NCBI GenBank assembly: GCA_003667865.1
Contig: CP033051.1
Location: 569,501 to 633,500 of the forward strand
Source: Rossellomorea marisflavi
GTDB lineage: Bacteria; Bacillota; Bacilli; Bacillales; Bacillaceae_B
DNA length: 64,000 bases
Direction of reading: 5' to 3'
Shown here: in pieces, positions 9,970-17,429 of the stretch
Position numbering within the stretch: the stretch's first letter is position 1
How the letters are laid out: each line of letters opens with the position of its first letter
Made by a program: the position numbers and the translations under genes
Notes under the pieces: generated by a model
Told to the model about the DNA's origin: nothing
Seen by the model: the letters and a program-made list of their open reading frames with translations, nothing else
Databases searched by the model: none

Positions 9970-10278
9970 ATGCAGAAGATTGAAATGAAAGTGAATCCTT
10001 CTTTTGTGGACGAACAACTTTCTATTGCTTTTTTCTTTGAGTTTCTATTATTAGGAAAGAAGATTGGAGAAGCCCTTGTCTACACCTATGCAGAACATGA
10101 CAGTAATATTTGTGATTTGGAAGAAGGACGCGTAGCACTGCGTAAAAATAAATATGCTCGTGTACATGAGTTTCAGGTATTTGATGAATACCATGAGGAA
10201 ACCTCCAGTCAACTTTCTAGATTTCTACAAGTAATAGGTATTGAACAGGTAGAATACCAGATATATAAAGCCATTTAA
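9970..10278 (+). CDS. Conserved-looking 102-aa protein of unknown function
   Basis: I do not recognise this small soluble protein. It has no signal peptide or membrane segment and mixes acidic and aromatic residues (FFFEFLLLGKKIGEALVYTY, then a charged C-terminal half). It is likely a real gene: AAAGGGGG stands 7 bases before the ATG, an AT-rich promoter region precedes it, and a strong bidirectional terminator follows directly. It is convergent with the PlcR-like regulator and divergent from galU. No function can be inferred. Confidence 0.7.
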   Translation: MQKIEMKVNPSFVDEQLSIAFFFEFLLLGKKIGEALVYTYAEHDSNICDLEEGRVALRKNKYARVHEFQVFDEYHEETSSQLSRFLQVIGIEQVEYQIYKAI

Positions 10279-10280
10279 AA

Positions 10281-10320
10281 TAAAAGCACCTCAACCTATT
10301 CCTGGTTGAGGTGCTTTTAT
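10281..10320. terminator. Bidirectional terminator between convergent genes
   Basis: AAAAGCACCTCAACC and GGTTGAGGTGCTTTT form a perfect 15-bp stem with A and T runs on both sides. It serves the 102-aa gene (+) and the regulator gene (-). Confidence 0.92.
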
Positions 10321-11204
10321 TAATTATCTTCTTGAGTTAATTCCACGATCTTCTCATTGATAATCGGTATGTACTTTTCATCTTGCTGAAGTTCAAAAAC
10401 AGTTAACGCCTTCTTCATATAGTGTATTGCCTTAGTACTATCTTCCTTTAACTCATAATTATATCCGATGTGATAATGAAGCTGTCCTAAAAGGTAGAGC
10501 ATATCCTTTTTGAGGCACCAACGAATGCCCTCTATACAATACTTAATAGATTCATCAACTCTATCAAGTCTAGTGAGGACACGCGCTAAATTGTAATACA
10601 ACCTCGATTTCAATGTAAGATCAGATAGATTTGGTAGTACCTTTAAATTCTCATCAATTCTTTCAAATACATCAAGTGCAAGATTCAAATCTTCTTTTAC
10701 ATATATCGCTCCAATAGTTAAATGGATTTCTATCTCTCGTTCTGTCCACAATTTTTCAGTCTTGTGAGTGAGAGTGATTGCATTTTCAAGAGTACGAATA
10801 GAAATGTCAAACTTTTTCTCTACTTCATATTCGTAAATTCCTTTATGCCAAAGTAGAAGTTGAAGGTTTTTATTGTTTTGTGCAAACAAGGGATTATCTT
10901 CTTCTGCCCTTACAATTTCCATCATTTCTTGGTAATTATGTTCTCTTCTAAATACTTTTAACTGATTAGAAACTTCTTGAACATAATCTAGCCTCGGTGT
11001 CATCCCAATATCAAAGAAGTAATTGACATCTACTCCTAGCTTTTGAGAAATTAAATATAATGTAGGTGCATAGGGATACACAATCCCTTTCTCAATTTTA
11101 CTTATTTGAGCCTGGGTACAAATCCCTTCAGCTAATTCTTCCTGAGAAACTTTTAAATTTTTTCGTAACTCTTTTATTTTTTTTCCTACTGCCGAAAAAT
11201 CCAT
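10320..11204 (-). CDS. PlcR-like RNPP quorum-sensing regulator (HTH + TPR)
   Basis: This 294-residue regulator has an N-terminal XRE-type helix-turn-helix (about 7-62; VSQEELAEGICTQAQISKIE) and a C-terminal array of degenerate tetratricopeptide-like helices (about 75-290). Layout and length match PlcR of Bacillus cereus, and the phrase ICTQAQISKIEKGIVYP is closely like the PlcR HTH. RNPP regulators bind a short re-imported signal peptide in the TPR groove. That assignment is strengthened by the divergent gene at 11403, which encodes a secreted pro-peptide ending like PapR. The ATG at 11204 has AGGAGAG 6 bases upstream. A 9-bp inverted repeat lies between the two genes. Targets are unknown. 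NprR or a Rap phosphatase are less likely given the HTH sequence. Confidence 0.85.
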   Translation of the reverse strand: MDFSAVGKKIKELRKNLKVSQEELAEGICTQAQISKIEKGIVYPYAPTLYLISQKLGVDVNYFFDIGMTPRLDYVQEVSNQLKVFRREHNYQEMMEIVRAEEDNPLFAQNNKNLQLLLWHKGIYEYEVEKKFDISIRTLENAITLTHKTEKLWTEREIEIHLTIGAIYVKEDLNLALDVFERIDENLKVLPNLSDLTLKSRLYYNLARVLTRLDRVDESIKYCIEGIRWCLKKDMLYLLGQLHYHIGYNYELKEDSTKAIHYMKKALTVFELQQDEKYIPIINEKIVELTQEDN

Positions 11205-11287
11205 AATGTTCTCTCCTGCAAAATTATTCCTAGAGTTATATTTTATAAAGAAAAGTCGAAAAATCCTATAAAAACGGTTACTATATG

Positions 11288-11324
11288 AAAATAGATACCC
11301 TTACATCAAAAACACATCTATTTT
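11288..11324. promoter_or_regulatory. Inverted repeat, candidate operator for PlcR-like regulator
   Basis: AAAATAGAT (11288-11296) and ATCTATTTT (11316-11324) are perfect 9-bp inverted arms with a 19-bp spacer. They lie in the 198-bp region between the regulator and the peptide gene, just upstream of an AT-rich promoter-like stretch. TATGAAAAT overlaps the left arm and matches one half of the B. cereus PlcR box, but the full box is not present. An operator role is inference. Confidence 0.45.
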
Positions 11325-11402
11325 TAACTTATGTTTTAATAATTATAACACTAATAAATAACACAAGTAACAAATATACTTATATTTGAAAGGGTGAAAA
11401 AA

Positions 11403-11537
11403 ATGAAAAAACTACTAGCTGTTCTTACACTTGCTGCAGTATTATTCGGAGCTACTGGCTTATCAGCATCTGCTGCACCTAAAACAATTGATGCTCCAAT
11501 CTCTTCTTTTGCTAAAGAATTACCAAACGAATATTAA
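11403..11537 (+). CDS. PapR-like secreted signalling pro-peptide (44 aa)
   Basis: This short gene encodes a 44-residue peptide: a Sec signal sequence (MKKLLAVLTLAAVLFGATGL, cleavage likely after SASA) and a 19-residue tail ending SSFAKELPNEY. B. cereus PapR is a 48-residue exported pro-peptide whose C-terminal heptapeptide ADLPFEF, after processing and Opp re-import, activates PlcR. The tail KELPNEY shares the spacing and the acidic-L-P-x-E-aromatic pattern. GAAAGGGTG lies 7 bases before the ATG, and a perfect terminator starts 10 bp after the TAA, so this is an independent small transcription unit. It is divergent from the PlcR-like gene, whereas papR in B. cereus is downstream and co-directional. 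Pairing is inferred from homology pattern and position. Confidence 0.8.
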   Translation: MKKLLAVLTLAAVLFGATGLSASAAPKTIDAPISSFAKELPNEY

Positions 11538-11546
11538 TATCAACTT

Positions 11547-11573
11547 GTAGGTGCTATGCACCTACTTTTTTTT
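11547..11573 (+). terminator. Terminator of the pro-peptide gene
   Basis: GTAGGTGC-TAT-GCACCTAC is a perfect stem followed by a run of eight T. Confidence 0.92.
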
Positions 11574-11802
11574 GTTAAAAAACATAGTAAATCATTAAAA
11601 TTCTAAATTCATGATACATTAAACCTCAATATATTTTTCTTCTAAATATCTATCTTGTTTTATTTCCCCCTAACCCAATACATTTCCCATCTAAATTCAA
11701 GTTGTCTTTTCATATATTTTCCTAAATACAAAATATTGTCATTCTGCTATATTTACATTTGTTACAAAAACATTAATAAGTAAACAACTGGGGGATATAT
11801 AC

Positions 11803-12843
11803 TTGAAAAAAATGATCGCAGTACTAAGCATGCTCGTAGTAATGTTAGGAACATTCTCTACCTTTCAAAACCCTACACAAGCAGCAACATTCTCAGATAT
11901 CAACAACACATTCGCAAAGGATTATATTGCTGAGCTAGGAAACCAGGGAATTATTGATGGCTTCGATGATGGCACATTCCGCCCTAACGAAGAAATTAAA
12001 CGCGTTGATTTTGCAAAAATGATAACACTAGCATTAGATTTACCAATGAGTGCTGATTCTGCCAATGCTTTTACTGATGTACCTGATCGCGCAAAGCAAT
12101 ATGTTGGTGCACTTGTGGATGCTGGAATTACCAATGGTAAAAAGCCAGGATATTTTGGTGCTTCCGACTATATTACACGTCAAGAAATGATTATTATGTT
12201 TGTTCGTGCAATGGGAATGGAAGATTTTGCATTGAACTTAAACTTTTATTCTACTTTTGAAGATGAAGGTAAAATCTCTGGCACAGCCTACCCTTATGTT
12301 GCATTTGCAGAAGCTATAGGATTTGCTGAAGGAGATAAAGCCTATAATTTTGCACCACAAGAACTTGGAAAACGTTCAGCTGCAGCAAAATGGATTTATT
12401 TCTACACAATGGAGCAAGACCTATATTTTGAAAATGCTTTGCGCATTATTGGTATCCATGTAGAGCCTACCTTAGATGACGTTACCCTTATTAATAATGA
12501 TACTGTAGAGTTGACCTATCTCTATGGAACAAAGCAGCAATCAGTCGTTGATTTTTGGTCGGAGATGTACGACCGTCTTCAATATCAAAACCTTATTTAC
12601 TGGACAGGTGTTGATTGGAACCTATTAACAGAAGAAGATAAACAAGGAATCGCTGAGTTGGTGGCTTACGTTTGGGGTGCTGGATTTACAGAATTTACTT
12701 TAATGGATACTGAACAGAATGTAGCAGATTCTTTGAAGTCACAACTTGACAATTTTTATGTAAATGCTACAAACAACGAAGAAATTCTAATTGTTAAGAT
12801 TATTGAGTTAGCAAGAGCTGAAGGGTTTATCATCATCGAATAA
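11803..12843 (+). CDS. SLH-domain exoprotein with unknown C-terminal domain
   Basis: The product has 346 residues. A signal peptide (1-28) is followed by three SLH-type repeats (about 30-205; FSDINNTFAKDYIAELGNQG, then a second with FTDVPD and a degenerate third). The C-terminal domain of about 140 acidic, aromatic-rich residues (VDFWSEMYDRLQYQNLIYW) is one I do not recognise. The start is TTG, supported by GGGGGAT 7 bases upstream. It follows the PlcR/PapR-like pair after a 265-bp intergenic stretch and may be a target of that system, but no shared operator is visible. Unlike the other SLH genes here, the SLH repeats are N-terminal and the unknown domain comes last. Confidence 0.85.
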   Translation: MKKMIAVLSMLVVMLGTFSTFQNPTQAATFSDINNTFAKDYIAELGNQGIIDGFDDGTFRPNEEIKRVDFAKMITLALDLPMSADSANAFTDVPDRAKQYVGALVDAGITNGKKPGYFGASDYITRQEMIIMFVRAMGMEDFALNLNFYSTFEDEGKISGTAYPYVAFAEAIGFAEGDKAYNFAPQELGKRSAAAKWIYFYTMEQDLYFENALRIIGIHVEPTLDDVTLINNDTVELTYLYGTKQQSVVDFWSEMYDRLQYQNLIYWTGVDWNLLTEEDKQGIAELVAYVWGAGFTEFTLMDTEQNVADSLKSQLDNFYVNATNNEEILIVKIIELARAEGFIIIE

Positions 12844-12850
12844 TTCAAAT

Positions 12851-12893
12851 GGGTCATACTCCTCTTCTGTCTTGGGTGAGTTTGACCCTTTTA
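12851..12893. terminator. Terminator between convergent SLH and NERD genes
   Basis: GGGTCATACTC pairs with GAGTTTGACCC (one mismatch) and is followed by TTTTATTATTT, just after the SLH gene and at the 3' end of the NERD gene. Confidence 0.75.
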
Positions 12894-13643
12894 TTATTTA
12901 GTAACAATAAAGCGACATCTCGGAAAGCCAGAGCATCCTGTAAACCTGCCCCTTTTCCCAGTACGTACAACTAATTCTCCTCCACATTTTGGACAGATAC
13001 CAGCTTCAACCGAAACAGCTGCTTCTTGTTGCATCTGTTTCACCTGAGCAATATGCTCACGATTTGCCCCTTTTTCTTCAATTTTATTTACGGATAGAAG
13101 CTCAACAATCCCTCTAAACTGTAGTTTATTAATAACGATTTCACTATACTGTTCAATAGTCCTAACGATATCCTTATCATAGATGACTTTAACATTGTCA
13201 GCTTGGACATCAATTGACTTCAAGGTAGCCCTTTGGCTAAAGGCAATAATGGAAATAATCGGTACATCTATTTTTTCGCGGAGCACCTCCTCTATCACCT
13301 TTATATGACCATAATTTTGATGGATTGGATTGTAGAATTTATGTTTCCTTTTATAAATTACTTGGGTCCAATATTGACTTTTTTCACTTCCAAATATCCA
13401 TCCTTTGAAATTCTTGGTTTCAATTACAAAAATACCATAAGGAGATACAATAACATGATCAATCTGTGAGGTCTTACCATTTTTTCGTTCTATTAATAAA
13501 TTATGAAATACTTTGTATTCATTCTGATCAAGATCTCTCAAATACCTACCTATCCAGAACTCCCCTATTTTGCCCTTTACACCAGGATGCGATAAAAGAA
13601 AAGCACCTCCGATGGCGAGCATGACAAGTATAAATGACAGCAA
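12894..13643 (-). CDS. NERD-domain membrane protein with C-terminal topoisomerase zinc finger
   Basis: This 249-residue protein has an N-terminal hydrophobic segment (1-17) and a NERD (nuclease-related) domain (about 28-145). The NERD domain contains the restriction-like catalytic elements [17 protein letters not shown]. The protein ends in a four-cysteine zinc finger of the topoisomerase I type ([10 protein letters not shown]...CSGFPRC). NERD proteins are predicted nucleases related to Holliday-junction resolvases; the zinc finger suggests DNA binding at the inner face of the membrane. A similar arrangement occurs in many Bacillus genomes without an assigned role. GGAGGGTG precedes the start. 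The gene stands alone between a convergent SLH gene and the riboswitch-led small ORF. Confidence 0.85.
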   Translation of the reverse strand: MLSFILVMLAIGGAFLLSHPGVKGKIGEFWIGRYLRDLDQNEYKVFHNLLIERKNGKTSQIDHVIVSPYGIFVIETKNFKGWIFGSEKSQYWTQVIYKRKHKFYNPIHQNYGHIKVIEEVLREKIDVPIISIIAFSQRATLKSIDVQADNVKVIYDKDIVRTIEQYSEIVINKLQFRGIVELLSVNKIEEKGANREHIAQVKQMQQEAAVSVEAGICPKCGGELVVRTGKRGRFTGCSGFPRCRFIVTK

Positions 13644-13741
13644 GGTTCACCCTCCTAAATATTACCTTTCTTTTAACTATACCATGCTATCGTCACAGGT
13701 TGTTATATTTTGTAAGTTTCCATGTAGGATTTTACACAAAG

Positions 13742-13775
13742 CAAAAAAATCCACCTCAATTCGAGATGGATTTTT
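13742..13775 (-). terminator. Terminator of the riboswitch-controlled small ORF
   Basis: Read on the minus strand, AAAAATCCATCTC and GAGGTGGATTTTT pair fully (one G-T) around GAATT and end in TTTTTTT. The hairpin starts immediately after the small ORF's stop codon. Confidence 0.88.
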
Positions 13776-13776
13776 C

Positions 13777-13905
13777 CTAATAATGAAGCAATTTACTTTT
13801 ATGATAGTCTAGTTTTTTATAAAATTTGCTTTTTAAATCTTGATGTAAGCAATCCTTAATGAGGATTGAATAGTACCCAATGAAAAACTTGTGAATACAT
13901 TTCAT
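13777..13905 (-). CDS. 42-aa protein under c-di-GMP riboswitch; small-protein family member
   Basis: The product starts MKCIHKFFIGYYSILIKDC and ends YHKSKLLHY. It is basic, probably amphipathic helical, with no signal peptide. The gene is supported by a strong ribosome site (GGAGG, 8 bases before the ATG), a class I c-di-GMP aptamer directly upstream and an intrinsic terminator directly downstream, which together make a complete small transcription unit. It aligns without gaps over 31 residues to the small ORF at 20296 (shared: Y-S-L-I-D-C, L-K, K, Y-H and L), which shows both are translated members of one family. I do not know the family's function. Control by c-di-GMP suggests a link to the motility/sessility switch. 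Confidence 0.75.
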   Translation of the reverse strand: MKCIHKFFIGYYSILIKDCLHQDLKSKFYKKLDYHKSKLLHY

Positions 13906-13930
13906 TTTGAGTTCCTCCAATACATATTTG

Positions 13931-14034
13931 ATCGCACGGAGGTTTGTGTTCGGAAACTGGCGAGCATGGTCGTAGACTTTAGCCCCTTTAGTTTTGCGTC
14001 ACTACTTTTCAGCAGCTTTGCCCTTTCGTACGAT
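13931..14034 (-). ncRNA. Class I cyclic-di-GMP riboswitch (GEMM-I)
   Basis: The minus strand carries the GEMM-I hallmarks in order. P1 5' strand is ATCGTACG; then GGGCAAAG, a P1b stem CTGCT-GAAA-AGTAG with the docking GAAA tetraloop, GTGACGCAAAAC, GGGGCTAAAG, and GCTCGCCAGTTTCCGAA. The P1 3' strand is CGTGCGAT, pairing perfectly with one G-U. The last base of a CCTCC stretch is the first base of the P1 3' strand, and CCTCC can pair with the downstream GGAGG ribosome site. Aptamer folding and ribosome-site masking may therefore compete, giving translational control. That mechanism is inference; the aptamer identity is well supported by sequence. Confidence 0.85.
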
Positions 14035-14081
14035 TAATTCTAGTATAGTAAATTTTCTGTCGAATGAACAGTAGAATTACT

Positions 14082-14504
14082 TTATTTTTCTGGATAAGTT
14101 TCTTTAAGGAATTTCACGGACTGATGAATAAGGGTTTTAAGCACCTCAACATCGATGTCAGCTATTTTATTAACATATACACAGGCTTTCCCAGAAGTAT
14201 GTTTACCAAAATTCTTCAATAACTCCTCACGATTTGGATCTCCTGTTGCAAAGTACAGACTGATTTTCGCCTTTCTTGGTGAAAACCCAACAAGTGGCGC
14301 ATCACCTTCATGGCCTGTAGCATACTTGTAATGGTAGGATCCGAATCCTATGATACTCGGACCCCACATTTTTGCTTCATAGCCTGTTGTTTCGGTGAAA
14401 ATATCAAGCAGCTTGTAGGCATCTTCACGCTTCTTCGGGTTTTCTACCTTTTCAATAAATTCTATGACACTATTGTCTGTTTCTTTTGTTTTTAGTTCGT
14501 ACAT
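14082..14504 (-). CDS. DUF1801 domain protein
   Basis: This 140-residue soluble protein has the DUF1801 pattern: a helical start (VENPKKREDAYKLLDIF), then MWGPSIIGFGSYHYKYATG and LYFATGDPNREELLKNFGKH. Members are small YdhG-like proteins without an established activity. No signal peptide is present. The full family length is present. It stands alone on the minus strand, followed in that direction by the riboswitch region, and preceded by a family B repeat array. AGGAG lies somewhat far (12 bases) from the ATG. Confidence 0.85.
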   Translation of the reverse strand: MYELKTKETDNSVIEFIEKVENPKKREDAYKLLDIFTETTGYEAKMWGPSIIGFGSYHYKYATGHEGDAPLVGFSPRKAKISLYFATGDPNREELLKNFGKHTSGKACVYVNKIADIDVEVLKTLIHQSVKFLKETYPEK

Positions 14505-14594
14505 ATTGGTATTCGTGCTCCTTTACTGAAAGTTTTTAATAGAGTTATTCTCTAGGGTCGGCAGAAACTCCTTTTGGTATTCTTGGCTGGATTC

Positions 14595-14800
14595 GACGAC
14601 GAGGCGGACATTTATTCCTCTATTTCGGGTAAATCTAGTGATTTTGAGAAGTTATCGGACATTTGTTCCTCTATTCTTCACAATCCTAGTCCTTTTCTTG
14701 ATTGTTTCGGTAAATAGCGGAATAAATGTCCGTATGAGCTTAGAAAATCGTGATATTTGAGAAAATAACGGAATAAATGTCCGCCTCCGCCTCGACCCTA
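14595..14800. repeat. Family B repeat array (CGGACATTTATTCC core), four units
   Basis: Two units read forward (CGGACATTTATTCCTCTATTT near 14608, CGGACATTTGTTCCTCTATT near 14654). Two read reversed (AAATAGCGGAATAAATGTCCG near 14714, AAATAACGGAATAAATGTCCG near 14763). The outer units continue into further inverted matches (CGAGGCGGACATT and AATGTCCGCC..CTCG), so the whole block is a large imperfect inverted repeat. It fills the 360-bp gap upstream of the DUF1801 gene. No ORF is supported here. Confidence 0.8.
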
Positions 14801-14830
14801 CATTTCATCGAATGGAGTTCTTGCTCTTCA

Positions 14831-14860
14831 ATAAAAAAACAGCCCAATCGGACTGTTTAA
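14831..14860 (-). terminator. Terminator of ppaC
   Basis: On the minus strand AAACAGTCC-GATT-GGGCTGTTT pairs (one G-T) and runs into TTTTTTTAT, just past the ppaC stop codon. Confidence 0.85.
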
Positions 14861-14866
14861 AATGTC

Positions 14867-15796
14867 TTATTTTGTTAGAGCATCTGTTAATGGTGGTACG
14901 ATTTGTTTTTTACGAGAGACAACGCCAGTTAGTGTTGCTGTGTTGTTATCAAGTGTAACGTTATATGCTTTTTCAACAGCTGAAGCTTGGCTACCAAGTG
15001 CTAGAGCAACAGAGTCGTTGTTTAAGATGTCTGTGATCGCAAATACGAATAGGTCTAGTCCTTTTTCGTGAATTGTTTTTGTGATCATTTCTTCAATTTC
15101 TGTTTGGCGAGAAAGAACATCTTGTGGATCAACTACGTTTACTTGTGCTACTTCAACTTTGTAGTCTCCCATTGAAAATTCTTTAGCGTCAATTGTGATT
15201 AGCTCTTGAGCAGTTTTCTGGCTCACGTCCGCTCCTGCTTTTAGCATATCAAGACCATATTGCTCTAAGTCAATTTCAGCGATTTGTGCTAGCTCTTTCG
15301 CAGCTGCAACGTCTTGGTCTGTGCATGTTGGAGATTTGAATAGAAGTGAATCCGAAATGATTGCTGATACCATTAGGCCAGCCATTTCCTTTGTGATTCC
15401 TACTCCGTTTTCCTTGTAAAGCTTGTTTAGGATTGTTGCTGTACATCCAACAGGCTCTGCACGGAAGTATAGTGGATCTGCTGTTTCAAAGTTTGCGATA
15501 CGGTGGTGATCGATTACTTCGATGACACGAACTTGGTCAATATCCGATGCACTTTGTTGGCGCTCGTTATGGTCTACAAGAATGACCGCATTCGCTTCGT
15601 TAGCAACTGTTGTTACTAGACGGGGTGCTTCTACCTTGAAATAATCTAGTGCAAATTGTGTTTCTCCATTCACGTCACCAAGGCGTACTGCCTCCGCATC
15701 CAATCCTAGCTTTTGTTTTAAATCTGCATACACGATTGCAGATGTGATTGTGTCCGTATCTGGGTTTTTATGTCCAAAAACAAGTACTTTTTCCAT
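14867..15796 (-). CDS. ppaC: Manganese-dependent inorganic pyrophosphatase (family II)
   Basis: This cytosolic enzyme hydrolyses pyrophosphate and so pulls biosynthetic reactions forward. The 309-residue protein has the DHH-family motifs in order: [10 protein letters not shown] (8-17), ILVDHNERQ (about 72-80), [10 protein letters not shown] (about 95-104) and the C-terminal DHHA2 substrate-binding segment with [10 protein letters not shown]. All metal ligands expected from Bacillus PpaC (His9, Asp13, Asp15, Asp75, His97-98, Asp at the 149 region) appear present. The ATG has GAGGGGC upstream. It is monocistronic, with a terminator downstream and a family A palindrome upstream. Confidence 0.96.
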   Translation of the reverse strand: MEKVLVFGHKNPDTDTITSAIVYADLKQKLGLDAEAVRLGDVNGETQFALDYFKVEAPRLVTTVANEANAVILVDHNERQQSASDIDQVRVIEVIDHHRIANFETADPLYFRAEPVGCTATILNKLYKENGVGITKEMAGLMVSAIISDSLLFKSPTCTDQDVAAAKELAQIAEIDLEQYGLDMLKAGADVSQKTAQELITIDAKEFSMGDYKVEVAQVNVVDPQDVLSRQTEIEEMITKTIHEKGLDLFVFAITDILNNDSVALALGSQASAVEKAYNVTLDNNTATLTGVVSRKKQIVPPLTDALTK

Positions 15797-15875
15797 TTTA
15801 AAAAAGCCCCTCTCAATTCTTATTGAATATGTATCCTCTACTATTTTATTTCCTTATCCTATCACTTTCAAGTGT

Positions 15876-15915
15876 AAGAGGGACGGACCTTTCCTCGGAA
15901 GGTCCGTCCCTCTTC
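15876..15915. repeat. Family A palindrome after isdG-like gene
   Basis: AAGAGGGACGGACCTT and AAGGTCCGTCCCTCTT are perfect 16-bp arms with a 7-base loop. It lies just past the stop codon of the monooxygenase gene and probably terminates the heme operon. Confidence 0.9.
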
Positions 15916-15917
15916 TT

Positions 15918-16232
15918 TTATAGTTCGTAGACAATTTCGGCTTTTGTTAGGTACGCTCCAAGGATTGGGTTTTCTGCGTTGCTTGGTTGTTCATTTCGCT
16001 TGCTGTGGGCTTCACGGAAGGAATCGCTTTGTGTCCATGCTTTGAAGGCTTCTTCGCTCTCCCATGTTGTGCACACTCGTAACACGTCATGCTCTTCCTC
16101 ATCTGTTGAGATTTGTAGCTGCATTCGGACAAATCCTGGTGTTTGTTCAATGCCCTTTCGTTGCTTAAAACGTTCCGAAACAGCATGCGCTTTCCCCTTT
16201 TGGATCTTAATGTTGTTTGTGACCATAATCAT
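15918..16232 (-). CDS. IsdG/HmoA-type heme-degrading monooxygenase
   Basis: This 104-residue ABM-fold protein fits the IsdG family, which cleaves heme to free iron with reductant and oxygen. The family's catalytic Asn-Trp-His triad has candidates at matching positions: Asn6 or Asn7 in VTNNIKI, Trp57 in CTTWESEEAF and His75 in REAHSKRN. It is the last gene of the Fur-controlled operon; its 5' end overlaps the ankyrin gene by 4 bp, implying translational coupling. The context with an IsdE-like lipoprotein and an ABC importer argues for heme rather than another small monooxygenase substrate. A generic antibiotic-biosynthesis monooxygenase annotation is the fallback. Confidence 0.87.
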   Translation of the reverse strand: MIMVTNNIKIQKGKAHAVSERFKQRKGIEQTPGFVRMQLQISTDEEEHDVLRVCTTWESEEAFKAWTQSDSFREAHSKRNEQPSNAENPILGAYLTKAEIVYEL

Positions 16233-16648
16233 TGTGTTGTAGCTCCTTCCATTATGTTTGTTAAGTATTGAGCAACGCCACTTGCTTCTACTCCCCCTAT
16301 TATCGCATGACGGAGTAACGGAATGCCATGTGGACCTTTTGCATGTATTGCATTCGGCTGAATTTCTAGTATTCCTTTTACAATATCGAGTTTTCCAAGC
16401 ATCGCTGCTGTAAAAATATCCATTCGTGCACCCTGACCTAAGAGGAAATGGACGATTTCTTTATTTCCTACATGTGCCGCTGCACCAAGTGCACTTTCCC
16501 AATCATCTCCACCCCAGTTGGCAACAGCATGAAGGAGCGCTGGTTCCTCCTTATATAAGGAAATCACACGCTCCAAGTCTCCATGTGCTGCTCGGACAAA
16601 ATCTTGGACAAGTGCTCCATCAATAGGCTTCTGCATCTGCATATTCAC
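16229..16648 (-). CDS. Ankyrin-repeat protein in heme-uptake operon
   Basis: The product has about 139 residues with three or four ankyrin-type helix-loop-helix units (GDLERVISLYKEEPALLHAV, ESALGAAAHVGNKEIVHFLL, FTAAMLGKLDIVKGIL) and no export signal. The reading frame is open to 16720, but GGAGG stands 7 bases before a GTG at 16648, which I take as the start; the gene then overlaps the 3' end of the ATPase gene by about 29 bp. The overlap on both sides (ATPase upstream, monooxygenase downstream) shows it is an integral operon member. A role in heme handling or protein-protein contact is inference; no enzymatic motif is visible. Confidence 0.85.
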   Translation of the reverse strand: MNMQMQKPIDGALVQDFVRAAHGDLERVISLYKEEPALLHAVANWGGDDWESALGAAAHVGNKEIVHFLLGQGARMDIFTAAMLGKLDIVKGILEIQPNAIHAKGPHGIPLLRHAIIGGVEASGVAQYLTNIMEGATTQ

Positions 16649-17429
16649 TCTTCTCCCTCCGATTTTTCCGTTTTGGTTTGTAAAATGGAATACCTTCGTT
16701 TTCATGAAGATCCACATCAATCCGAAACACCTGCTGAAACATCTTTTGAGTTAAAACCTCTTGTGGCGTACCCGTGTACTGAATCTCTCCTTGCTGCATC
16801 ACAAACAGCTCGTCACTGTATTCGGCTGCTTGATTAATATCATGTAAGACCATAATGATTGTCATGTTTTGGGATCTGTTCAGTTCTTGAATAAGCTCCA
16901 TAATTTCAAGCTGGTGGGCAATGTCTAAGTACGTTGTCGGTTCGTCTAGTAGTAAAATGTTGGGCTGCTGGGCAATGGCCATACTAATCCACGCTCGTTG
17001 ACGCTCACCTCCGGATAAGGAAGGAAGCAATCGGTAGGCCATACTCTCCATGTTTGTAACATGTAGTGCCCAGTCAACGATCTCTTTATCCTTACTCGTT
17101 TGGTTAGACCTACCATCTTGATGTGGATGACGACCAAATTCAACAAGTTCTTTTACCGTTAGATCTAATAGGTGCTCCTGCATTTGTGGAAGCATCGCGA
17201 GTTGTTTTGCCACTTCCTTTGTTTTCATGTGGTGAATATTTTTACCATCAAGGAGGATTCCACCTGACTTTGGAACAAGGAGACGAGCCATGACACGAAG
17301 TAATGTTGATTTCCCAGATCCATTGGGCCCGATTAGACTAACGATACTCCCAGTAGAAATGGTTAGCCCGATTTCTTTTAGCCGAAAGAGTGAAGAATGC
17401 TCGTAGCTCATATTATCAATGTGTAGCAT
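16620..17429 (-). CDS. ABC transporter ATPase, iron/heme (FecE-type)
   Basis: This is the nucleotide-binding subunit of the importer. Walker A is GPNGSGKSTLL, the ABC signature is LSGGERQRAW, Walker B is ILLLDEPTTYLD and the switch His is in VLHDINQA. The length of about 270 residues matches siderophore, heme and B12 ATPases. Two in-frame ATGs lie two codons apart; the second (17429) has the right spacing to AAAGGAGG. It overlaps the permease gene upstream and the ankyrin gene downstream. Heme is the likely cargo because of the IsdE-like binding protein and IsdG-like enzyme. Confidence 0.93.
   Translation of the reverse strand: MLHIDNMSYEHSSLFRLKEIGLTISTGSIVSLIGPNGSGKSTLLRVMARLLVPKSGGILLDGKNIHHMKTKEVAKQLAMLPQMQEHLLDLTVKELVEFGRHPHQDGRSNQTSKDKEIVDWALHVTNMESMAYRLLPSLSGGERQRAWISMAIAQQPNILLLDEPTTYLDIAHQLEIMELIQELNRSQNMTIIMVLHDINQAAEYSDELFVMQQGEIQYTGTPQEVLTQKMFQQVFRIDVDLHENEGIPFYKPKRKNRREKSEYADAEAY

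Noticed and set aside
11280-11330. Full PlcR box upstream of the pro-peptide gene
   Set aside because: Only the TATG half matches the B. cereus consensus; the CATA half is absent, so I report an inverted repeat instead of a PlcR box.
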